From Campylobacteraceae bacterium (lineage in GTDB: Bacteria > Campylobacterota > Campylobacteria > Campylobacterales > Sulfurovaceae), in assembly GCA_027002665.1 (NCBI GenBank), contig JALWZK010000065.1:1-7965 (forward strand): a stretch of DNA of 7,965 nt. Direction: 5' to 3'. The notes under the pieces are model-generated. The model did not search any database. It worked only from the letters and a program-made list of their open reading frames with translations, and was not told where the DNA came from. The position numbers and the translations under genes were made by a program. Shown piece after piece: positions 1-5,075 of this stretch. The first letter of the stretch is position 1. Each line of letters starts with the position of its first letter.

Positions 1-531
1 TTTAGATTTTGTAGAGCCGACAAAAATCATAATATTTTTATCTGTCTGATTTGCAAAATCGATGGCAGAAGCGACATCATACATCCATATAGAATCTTTT
101 TCGGGTTTTACATAAGTATCCGTTACATCGGTTTTTGCAATATGTGAGAATGTTTTCATTCCAAGTTTTTTTCTTGTATCATCAACCCACATATTGAAAT
201 CATAGGCATTTAGATACCCTTTTACAGTATTTACAATATGAAATTGTGGAGATATAAAATATATTGTGGGAGTATATCTTGTATATGGTAAATACTTCTG
301 TGCATCAGGACTATTTTTATCAACCTTTGTAAATATAAATCCCTCCAAGTTCTGTTTAACATCTGGATTATTGAGAGTATATTTTTTCATTTTTGCACAA
401 TATTTACAATGTTCTGCCGTTACAAGAACCATAACTGGTCTCTGCTCTCTCTTAGATTTAATGAGAGAATTTTTTAACTCTCCTGAAATCAGTATCGCTG
501 GAATTGTTAGTAGTAATAGAAACTTTTTCAT
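1..531 (-). CDS. Secreted thioredoxin-fold protein, 3' end cut by window edge
   Basis: The frame is open from the ATG at 531 down to base 1, giving 177 residues without a stop. An AGGG ribosome site lies about 7 bases before the ATG. Residues 1-17 (MKKFLLLLTIPAILISG) form a Sec signal peptide without a lipobox cysteine, so the product should be periplasmic. Residues about 30-125 look like a thioredoxin fold: a hydrophobic strand VMVLV (33-37), the redox motif CKYC (42-45), and a probable cis-proline in RYTPTIYF (P88). From residue 146, WMYDVASAIDFANQTDKN followed by IMIFV resembles the start of a second such domain, with S176 where the first active-site cysteine would be. Likely roles are thiol-disulfide exchange or reduction of periplasmic proteins. 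The exact partner is unknown. The gene diverges from a small secreted protein with five cysteines, a possible but unproven substrate. Confidence 0.85.
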   Translation of the reverse strand, partial: MKKFLLLLTIPAILISGELKNSLIKSKREQRPVMVLVTAEHCKYCAKMKKYTLNNPDVKQNLEGFIFTKVDKNSPDAQKYLPYTRYTPTIYFISPQFHIVNTVKGYLNAYDFNMWVDDTRKKLGMKTFSHIAKTDVTDTYVKPEKDSIWMYDVASAIDFANQTDKNIMIFVGSTKSK

Positions 532-561
532 CCATTTTCCCTTTTATTTTTTAAATGAATA

Positions 562-567
562 ATTATA
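562..567 (-). promoter_or_regulatory. -10 box for the thioredoxin-fold gene
   Basis: The minus strand reads TATAAT at 567-562, 30 bases before the ATG at 531. No clear -35 box is visible, which is normal for the housekeeping sigma factor of Campylobacterota. The surroundings are very AT-rich, so chance matches are possible. Confidence 0.45.
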
Positions 568-585
568 TATGAAATTCTATTATTT

Positions 586-674
586 TTATGTTAAATATCC
601 TATATAATATCAACTTCCTCTTAAAAATTTATGTTTAACTAAAGAAAAATAATGTATTATACTATTAAACATAA
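586..674. repeat. Three related 10-bp half-sites in the divergent promoter region
   Basis: TTATGTTTAA (629-638) is matched by a perfect inverted copy TTAAACATAA (665-674), and a 9/10 direct copy TTATGTTAAA lies at 586-595. The inverted pair brackets the proposed -10 box of the gene at 695. The third copy lies just upstream of the -10 box of the minus-strand gene. Binding sites for one regulator acting on both genes would look like this, but AT-rich sequence makes such matches cheap. Confidence 0.4.
653..660 (+). promoter_or_regulatory. Extended -10 box for the small secreted protein gene
   Basis: TG followed directly by TATTAT (655-660) lies 34 bases before the ATG at 695, which predicts a transcript start near 667. 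A full TATAAT at 603-608 is an alternative but would leave a leader of about 80 bases. Confidence 0.4.
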
Positions 675-694
675 TTATTAATAAAGGAGAACAT

Positions 695-1078
695 ATGAAG
701 AGTGTAATATTAAAATATATTGCATTAAGTGTATTAATTGTCGTTGGGTTAGGAGTAAATTGTCAAGCAGAGACCACTAAAACAACAAAATCCGAAGCTA
801 AGAGTGCAAAAAAAGATGGAAAATCAGATATTGATTTACCTGTTATTAAACTCAAAGTAGATAAATCAACTCCAACTAATCCAAAACTTAAAAAAGGGAA
901 GGGGTGTGAAGATTTAGAAGAGGCCGAAGGTGAGGTTTTTGTTGATTATCCTATGGCTAAGACTATTCCATGTGATAAAGTTGATTGTAAAAATTTAAAA
1001 CCTGCAAAACTGCATGATTATAACTATAAAGAGTTACCTACAACTCAAACAGATGGAAGTTGTGAGGGTGACGAATAA
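695..1078 (+). CDS. Small secreted cysteine-containing protein, unknown function
   Basis: This encodes 127 residues from an ATG with a strong AAAGGAGA ribosome site a few bases upstream. Residues 1 to about 25 form a signal peptide with a long hydrophobic core. The end, VNCQAET, fits signal peptidase I cleavage after A25. The cysteine at 23 is preceded by Asn and is not a good lipobox. The mature part is very hydrophilic: a Lys/Thr/Ser-rich stretch (26-45), a Lys/Pro-rich middle, then an acidic C-terminus. Four more cysteines occur (GKGC, IPCDKVDC and DGSC), which could form two disulfides or bind a metal. I recognise no domain. The gene stands alone between a divergent thioredoxin-like gene and a downstream aminotransferase gene that has its own promoter. 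A redox link to the thioredoxin-like protein is inference from position only. Confidence 0.8.
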   Translation: MKSVILKYIALSVLIVVGLGVNCQAETTKTTKSEAKSAKKDGKSDIDLPVIKLKVDKSTPTNPKLKKGKGCEDLEEAEGEVFVDYPMAKTIPCDKVDCKNLKPAKLHDYNYKELPTTQTDGSCEGDE

Positions 1079-1090
1079 AACTTTTTTTGA

Positions 1091-1117
1091 TATAATCCTT
1101 TTTAAAAAGGGATTATA
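1091..1117 (+). promoter_or_regulatory. Promoter of the aminotransferase gene inside a palindrome
   Basis: TGATATAAT ends at 1096, 21 bases before the TTG start, so the leader would be only about 15 bases. TATAATCC (1091-1098) is mirrored by GGATTATA (1110-1117) around a T5A5 core. One arm is therefore the -10 box and the other borders the AAGGGA ribosome site. The T-run lies before the palindrome (1082-1088), which argues against a terminator on the plus strand. Confidence 0.55.
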
Positions 1118-2239
1118 TTGAACTTTAAAACATATCCATTCGAAAAATTAAATAGTTTACTACAAAATATTAGACCAAATCCTAATTTAGAGCCACTTAG
1201 CTTAACTATTGGGGAGCCACAATTTGATACACCACAATTTATCTTAGATGAGTTAAATAGCAGAGCTTATCTCTTAAATAAATATCCTAAGAGTTCCGGT
1301 GAACCTATTTTACGAAAAGCAATTCTAAGCTATTTAAAAAATCGTTTTAATTTAAATTTAAAAAATTCTCAAATTATACCGACATTTGGAACGAGAGAGG
1401 TTCTATTTAACTTTCCTCAATTTCTACTCCACAGTATCGAAAATCCTGTAATGGCATTTACAAATCCCTTCTATCAGATATATGAAGGGGCATCAATAGC
1501 GAGTAGAGCTAAGGTTATATATCTGAATTTAACTCCTGAAAACTCATTTAAACCTCAAATAGATAGAGATAAGCTTAGTAAAGCTCACTTAGTTATTATT
1601 AATACTCCAAATAATCCAACCTCATCAGTTATGTTAATAGATGAGTTAAAGAGATGGGTAGAACTTGCACTAAAATATAATTTTATTCTCTTAAATGATG
1701 AGTGTTATATAGATTTATATCTCGATAAGCCTATATCATCTCTATTAAATGCAACTATTGAGGTTGGAAATAGTAGTTTTAAGAATATATTAGTGGTCAA
1801 TTCAATATCTAAGCGCTCATCGGCACCCGGACTTAGAAGTGGATTTATAGCAGGAGATGAGAATATTCTAAAGGAGTATATGAGATATAGAACCTATGTG
1901 GGGTGTGCATCTCCTCTTCCCCTCCAATACGCTTCGGCTAAGGCTTGGGCAGACCAATCTCATACAGAGATATTTCGAGAGAAATATATTAAAAATTTTA
2001 AAATAGCTCAGGAGATTTTAAATATTAATCCGCCATTGGCAACCTTCTATATATGGTTAAAGGTTGATAATGATATAGAGTTCACTGAGAGAGTATATAG
2101 AGACTATAATTTAAAGGTTATACCCGGCTCATTTCTTGGACGAGATGGAGAGGGAAAAGGTTTTGTAAGATTGGCACTGGTTTATGATGAGAGTAGGACA
2201 AGAGAGGCACTTAATAGATTAAGAGAAGCGCTTACTTAA
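1118..2239 (+). CDS. dapC: PLP-dependent aminotransferase, succinyldiaminopimelate transaminase (DapC) type
   Basis: This is a fold-type I, class I/II aminotransferase of 373 residues, the usual length. Visible motifs are IGEPQFDTP (31-39) near the N-terminus, NTPNNPTS (162-169), the cofactor aspartate in NDECY (D194), the PLP lysine in SISKRSSAPGLRSGF (K232, with R240), and a C-terminal RLALV whose R351 should bind the substrate carboxylate. The SKRSSxPGLRSGF form is typical of the Campylobacterota enzyme annotated as DapC, which converts N-succinyl-2-amino-6-ketopimelate to N-succinyl-LL-diaminopimelate in lysine and peptidoglycan synthesis in the cytoplasm. Other class I specificities cannot be excluded from sequence alone. 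The start is TTG, chosen because AAGGGA lies five bases upstream and the protein then begins MNFKTYPFEKLN, as I recall for relatives. Its stop codon overlaps that of the convergent der gene. Confidence 0.85.
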   Translation: MNFKTYPFEKLNSLLQNIRPNPNLEPLSLTIGEPQFDTPQFILDELNSRAYLLNKYPKSSGEPILRKAILSYLKNRFNLNLKNSQIIPTFGTREVLFNFPQFLLHSIENPVMAFTNPFYQIYEGASIASRAKVIYLNLTPENSFKPQIDRDKLSKAHLVIINTPNNPTSSVMLIDELKRWVELALKYNFILLNDECYIDLYLDKPISSLLNATIEVGNSSFKNILVVNSISKRSSAPGLRSGFIAGDENILKEYMRYRTYVGCASPLPLQYASAKAWADQSHTEIFREKYIKNFKIAQEILNINPPLATFYIWLKVDNDIEFTERVYRDYNLKVIPGSFLGRDGEGKGFVRLALVYDESRTREALNRLREALT

Positions 2240-3576
2240 TTTTCTTCTACTCTCTCTCCCCTTCGTCGTGCAGATATATCAAGTGGAACTCCTCTAAAAT
2301 CAAATTGACTTCTAAGTATATTTGCAAGGTATCTCTTATATGAGAAGTGTAATCCTTCAGGTCTATTCATAACAAGTGCAATCTTGGGTGGTTTTGTCTC
2401 ATATTGAGTAGCAAACTTTATCTTCACAACAGCTCCATTATGTGATGGTGGGTGGTGTTTAGTTACTGCAAATTTAATTATCTCATTTAGCTTAGCTGTC
2501 GGTATTCTCTGTTTATATCTCTCATAAATGGAGATTATCTCATTTAAAATTCTATTGACTCTCTGTCCTGTCTTTGCTGAGACTGTAATAATTGGAGCAT
2601 AGTGTAGAAATTTTAACCTATCACGAATATTCTCTACAGCCTCTTCATATCTTAAATCTCCCCTTATATCCCATTTATTTATTACAATTAGAGAGCCGAG
2701 CTTATATTTATCTATTAAATTGGCAATTCTCTCATCTAATTCAAAAACTCCTACAGTTGCATCGATAATAAGTAGGGCAATATCTGCCTTTTTTAACATC
2801 TCTTCAGTTCTATATAGAGCATACTTCTCAATCCCTTCTATTTTACCTCTTCTTCTGATTCCAGCTGTATCTATAAATGTAATCTTATAATCTCTATACT
2901 CTATAGAGTCATCAATCGGGTCAATAGTAGTCCCTGCAACTCTCGATACAACTGCCCTCTCCTCTTTAAGTAGTGCATTTAAGAGTGAACTTTTACCTGT
3001 ATTTACTCTCCCAATAATAGCCACTTTTATATCTCTCTCAATATCATCAGACGATAGTTCACTATTTTCACTCTCTTGTGGGGGAATATGCTCCTCTAAC
3101 CAACTATAAAGGGGATTCATATATCTATTATGAGTTACTGAGATTGGAAAGATTATATCTGCTCCAAAACTAAAGAACTCCCAAAACTTAGTATCTCTAT
3201 CTCTATCATTATCTATCTTATTTACAATTAGAGCTATAGGCTTATTTAATTTTTGAAGTCCATAAAAGAGTTCTCTATCCTCATCTTGTGGAATGGTTTT
3301 TCCATCTACCATATAGAGAATAATATCAGCCTCTTCTGCCACTTTTAAAGATAATTTCTTTACAGTAGAGAATATCTCACTACTATCATCAATACCTCCT
3401 GTATCAATTATCTCAAAACTGCGATTGTCAGATATGGTAACAACTCTCCTTTTAATATCTCGTGTTGTTCCCTCTATATTAGATGTAATTGCATCTCTCT
3501 TTCTTATAAATCTATTAAAGAGAGAGCTTTTTCCAACATTTGGTCGTCCCAGTATAGCTACTTTTTTTAAATCCAT
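2236..3576 (-). CDS. der: Ribosome-assembly GTPase Der (EngA)
   Basis: Der has two tandem GTPase domains and a KH-like C-terminal domain, and acts in maturation of the 50S ribosomal subunit. With the start used here it has 446 residues. Domain 1 shows GRPNVGKS (10-17), GTT (36-38), DTGG (58-61) and NKID (119-122). Domain 2 shows GRVNTGKS (189-196), GTT (215-217), DTAG (236-239), NKWD (300-303) and SAK (333-335). The KH-like part begins near 350 and ends FDFRGVPLDISARRRG, characteristic of Der. A frame start seven codons upstream (3597) is less likely: it has no ribosome site, and the TATAAT at 3610-3605 would start transcription almost on it. ATG at 3576 has AAAGAGAG about seven bases upstream. 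An acidic linker (about 167-183) separates the G domains. The gene is essential in most bacteria and looks intact. Confidence 0.97.
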   Translation of the reverse strand: MDLKKVAILGRPNVGKSSLFNRFIRKRDAITSNIEGTTRDIKRRVVTISDNRSFEIIDTGGIDDSSEIFSTVKKLSLKVAEEADIILYMVDGKTIPQDEDRELFYGLQKLNKPIALIVNKIDNDRDRDTKFWEFFSFGADIIFPISVTHNRYMNPLYSWLEEHIPPQESENSELSSDDIERDIKVAIIGRVNTGKSSLLNALLKEERAVVSRVAGTTIDPIDDSIEYRDYKITFIDTAGIRRRGKIEGIEKYALYRTEEMLKKADIALLIIDATVGVFELDERIANLIDKYKLGSLIVINKWDIRGDLRYEEAVENIRDRLKFLHYAPIITVSAKTGQRVNRILNEIISIYERYKQRIPTAKLNEIIKFAVTKHHPPSHNGAVVKIKFATQYETKPPKIALVMNRPEGLHFSYKRYLANILRSQFDFRGVPLDISARRRGERVEEN

Positions 3577-3604
3577 TATAAAACTCTCTTTTACCATTTT
3601 TAAA

Positions 3605-3610
3605 ATTATA
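3605..3610 (-). promoter_or_regulatory. -10 box of der
   Basis: The minus strand reads TGATATAAT, with TATAAT at 3610-3605. The predicted transcript start near 3598 leaves a leader of about 22 bases before the ATG at 3576, which supports that start over the upstream ATG. Confidence 0.6.
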
Positions 3611-3652
3611 TCAAAGTTTTAATTTTAAATACTATTTACTCGAAAAATATGA

Positions 3653-3658
3653 TATAAT
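3653..3658 (+). promoter_or_regulatory. -10 box of the lipoprotein gene
   Basis: TGATATAAT ends at 3658, 32 bases before the ATG at 3691. The same TGATATAAT string precedes der on the other strand and the aminotransferase gene. No clear -35 box is seen, and upstream T-rich tracts are present. Confidence 0.6.
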
Positions 3659-3690
3659 GTTAATAATTGAATTTTTTGAAAGGATAAAGA

Positions 3691-4821
3691 ATGAAAAAGA
3701 TTAATATATTAGCTTTTATATTAATATTTACTCTCTATACTACAACAATATTTACAGGTTGTGATGGTAACGATAATAACTCCACTGCATCAGATGGGGT
3801 AACTCCCGTTATAACTCTTTATGGAGATAAACATATAGAGATACCCTTAGGCACGAGAGAGATTCCATCAAAATATGATTATAGTGCTTATGATTTTCAA
3901 GATGGAGATTTGACAGATAAGGTAGAGATAACTGATAATATAGATTGGAATAGAGTGGGAGATTATGAGATTATATATACCGTAACCGATAGTGATGGAA
4001 ATGTGGGTAGAGCTGTTCGAGATATTAAAATTGTAAATAACAGCGATGATTCTCTATATAATAATGGAGATGGTGGAGGCAATGGAAACTATAACTATCA
4101 AGGTCAAGGCTCTGCTCCTATTATAACATTTAATCAAGATACAGTATATTTAACCGTAGGAGAAAATTTCCGAACCTCTCCATATTATAATGATTATAGA
4201 GCTACTGATATTGAAGATGGGGATTTAACAAGTCGAGTTATCATTGATGATAGTGAGCTGAATACAAATATTGCAGGGACATATACTGTGAGATATAGTG
4301 TAACAGATAGCTCTGGAAACTATACTGCCAGAGATAAAATTGTAGTTGTTCAAAACTACTATAATGGTGGTAATAGTGGTGGTAGTGGCAATAACTATTA
4401 TAGTGAATTGGATAATTTTAAATCATGGTATAGTAGCACTTGTGGAAGAACATTTGATGAGTCACTATATGATGCTTCGACTCGTAAATATCATGGCAAG
4501 ATTGACTGCTCACATAGAGGATTGAGCAGTATAGATTTATCTCCACTAAGTATCTTTGATGGAATTGATGACCTCGATTTAAGCTATAATAACCTTAGCT
4601 ATATTGACTTTAGTCCTATTAGAGATATTCACGAGATGTGGGGACTTCATATAGACCATAATACTCAAGCTTTAAAAGAGCGATATGATACTGAAGAGGA
4701 GAGAAAAGCTCTCTTTAGATATTTTAGAAATATTCATGGAGGACATGGGAATACACATGATAGTAATGCAGGACTATATATATACTTTAAACCACATCAA
4801 ATTATGAGAATATTCTTTTAA
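3691..4821 (+). CDS. Lipoprotein with two DUF5011-like Ig domains and a short leucine-rich repeat
   Basis: The product has 376 residues; AAAGGA lies six bases before the ATG. A lipoprotein signal peptide ends at FTGC (C24). The +2 residue is Asp, which in E. coli keeps lipoproteins in the inner membrane; whether this rule holds here is unknown. Two homologous beta-sandwich domains follow (about 38-115 and 143-220). Each has the pattern of a P-V/I-ITL/F start, DGDLT in the middle (71-75 and 176-180), a late G-x-Y-x-I/V-x-Y-x-VTDSxGN segment, and a final strand. This matches the DUF5011 Ig-like family found in surface proteins. Linkers rich in Gly, Asn and Asp (117-140, 222-238) separate the parts. 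Residues 270-325 hold leucine-rich-repeat units (GLSSIDLSPL, then DDLDLSYNNLSYIDFSPI), preceded by possible disulfide partners C251 and C273. The role is probably binding or adhesion at the cell envelope; the ligand is unknown. Confidence 0.85.
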   Translation: MKKINILAFILIFTLYTTTIFTGCDGNDNNSTASDGVTPVITLYGDKHIEIPLGTREIPSKYDYSAYDFQDGDLTDKVEITDNIDWNRVGDYEIIYTVTDSDGNVGRAVRDIKIVNNSDDSLYNNGDGGGNGNYNYQGQGSAPIITFNQDTVYLTVGENFRTSPYYNDYRATDIEDGDLTSRVIIDDSELNTNIAGTYTVRYSVTDSSGNYTARDKIVVVQNYYNGGNSGGSGNNYYSELDNFKSWYSSTCGRTFDESLYDASTRKYHGKIDCSHRGLSSIDLSPLSIFDGIDDLDLSYNNLSYIDFSPIRDIHEMWGLHIDHNTQALKERYDTEEERKALFRYFRNIHGGHGNTHDSNAGLYIYFKPHQIMRIFF

Positions 4822-4832
4822 TATATTTTAAT

Positions 4833-4859
4833 ATTAACTAATTGTTAATTTTTGGTTTT
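4833..4859 (+). terminator. Weak intrinsic terminator after the lipoprotein gene
   Basis: ATTAAC (4833-4838) and GTTAAT (4844-4849) form a 6-bp stem with a 5-base loop, followed by a T-rich run containing TTTTT and TTTT. The stem is short and AT-rich. It overlaps the stop codon of the minus-strand peptide gene, where it could instead form a 3' hairpin. Confidence 0.4.
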
Positions 4860-4910
4860 CCATCTATTTACAAAATAGATATATAATATCAATGAGAAAG
4901 ATGCAGACAT
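4845..4910 (-). CDS. Hydrophobic 21-residue peptide, candidate type I toxin
   Basis: The minus strand reads TAAGGAGG, then CATATC, then ATG at 4910: a full eight-base Shine-Dalgarno at 6-base spacing, the strongest in this window. The frame runs 21 codons to a TAA at 4847-4845. After MSAS, residues 5-14 (FSLILYIYFV) are strongly hydrophobic and could enter a membrane. Residues 15-21 (NRWKTKN) form a polar tail with three basic residues. Short size, one hydrophobic helix and a charged tail match the general build of type I toxins such as Fst, TisB and AapA. The SD lies in the loop and the AUG in the stem of a hairpin (4903-4935), and an antisense promoter sits within the gene. I do not recognise the sequence. 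It could also be a harmless small membrane protein, a leader peptide or a chance frame. Confidence 0.6.
   Translation of the reverse strand: MSASFSLILYIYFVNRWKTKN
4862..4880. repeat. Perfect 8-bp inverted repeat next to the antisense -10 box
   Basis: ATCTATTT (4862-4869) and AAATAGAT (4873-4880) flank the three bases ACA. The repeat ends one base before the TATAAT at 4882 and lies inside the peptide gene. It could be an operator for the plus-strand promoter or a hairpin in the peptide mRNA. It is not followed by a T-run on either strand, so it is not a terminator. Confidence 0.55.
4882..4887 (+). promoter_or_regulatory. -10 box of the proposed antisense RNA
   Basis: A consensus TATAAT lies inside the peptide gene, antisense to it. 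Upstream T-tracts (4849-4853, 4856-4859, 4867-4869) resemble the periodic T-rich region of Campylobacterota promoters. The predicted transcript start is near 4894. Confidence 0.5.
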
Positions 4911-4998
4911 GATATGCCTCCTTAATCTTGTCTGCTTTGGAATCTATTGTAGTAGGTAGATTTCAAAATGAGATATTATTATTTATATTAGATTTTTT
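4894..4998 (+). ncRNA. Candidate antisense antitoxin RNA with two adjacent hairpins
   Basis: Transcription from the TATAAT at 4882 would give an RNA complementary to the first codons, start site and leader of the 21-residue peptide mRNA. Hairpin 1 (4903-4935) pairs GCAGACA with TGTCTGC, has a U-U mismatch and three further pairs (GAU/AUC), and shows an 11-base loop containing CCUCCUUA, complementary to the peptide gene's Shine-Dalgarno loop. Hairpin 2 (4936-4967) starts at the next base: UUUGGAAUCUA pairs with UAGAUUUCAAA, with one G-U pair, plus two inner U-G pairs closing a 6-base loop. The 3' end is uncertain. I placed it at the T6 run (4993-4998), which is not preceded by a good hairpin. 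An independent sRNA acting on other mRNAs through its anti-SD loop is an alternative. Confidence 0.5.
4903..4935 (-). promoter_or_regulatory. Start-site hairpin in the peptide mRNA
   Basis: On the minus strand GCAGACA (4935-4929) pairs with UGUCUGC (4909-4903), followed inward by an A-A mismatch and GAU/AUC. UAAGGAGG falls in the apical loop, and the U and G of the AUG are in the stem. Translation should therefore be inhibited until the structure opens, and the loop is free to meet its antisense partner. Confidence 0.55.
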
Positions 4999-5003
4999 AT
5001 ACA
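4982..5003 (-). promoter_or_regulatory. Possible promoter of the peptide gene
   Basis: Two near-consensus -10 boxes are seen on the minus strand: TGTATAAA (5003-4996) and TATAAA (4987-4982). They give leaders of about 65 to 80 bases, much longer than those of the other genes here. The region is almost pure A/T, so placement is uncertain. Confidence 0.3.
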
Positions 5004-5056
5004 ATATTAAATATTTTTATAGATAAAACTCCCCCTCCCTTACTCCTTTTACTTTA

Positions 5057-5069
5057 AAAAATATCTCAT
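5057..5069 (-). terminator. Weak T-rich stop signal after the KpsC-like gene
   Basis: Seven bases past the TAG stop, the minus strand reads ATAT, GAG, ATAT and then a run of T. The stem has only four A-T pairs, so termination here would be inefficient. A purine-rich tract (5053-5029, including GGGAGGGGG) follows and has no assigned role. Confidence 0.25.
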
Positions 5070-5075
5070 ATCTTT

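Noticed and set aside
266..562. 98-codon frame on the plus strand
   Set aside because: It lies antisense to the thioredoxin-fold gene, which has a signal peptide, ribosome site and CKYC motif. The plus frame lacks a ribosome site and any recognisable domain.
588..638. 16-codon hydrophobic frame (starting MLNILYNINFLL) on the plus strand
   Set aside because: No purine-rich ribosome site precedes it, and it overlaps the proposed promoter and half-sites, unlike the 21-codon frame at 4910.
1082..1117. T-run and palindrome as a terminator for the small secreted protein gene
   Set aside because: The T-run comes before the palindrome on the plus strand, the wrong order, and no T-run follows it on the minus strand.
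3425..3622. 65-codon frame on the plus strand
   Set aside because: It is the complement of the first GTPase domain of der and has no ribosome site.
5003..5018. AATATT repeat followed by T-run as the antisense RNA terminator
   Set aside because: The two AATATT copies are one base apart, so a stem could not form properly, and it would be all A-U.
5031..5040. C-rich tract as a phase-variable homopolymer or G-quadruplex
   Set aside because: The longest run is five C, it is outside any gene, and there are too few G-tracts on the minus strand for a stable quadruplex.
4822..5075. Known riboswitch, 6S RNA, SRP RNA or tracrRNA in the intergenic region
   Set aside because: I could not match the two-hairpin layout or its loops to the conserved cores of these classes, and both flanking genes end here, so there is no downstream gene for a cis-acting switch on either flank.
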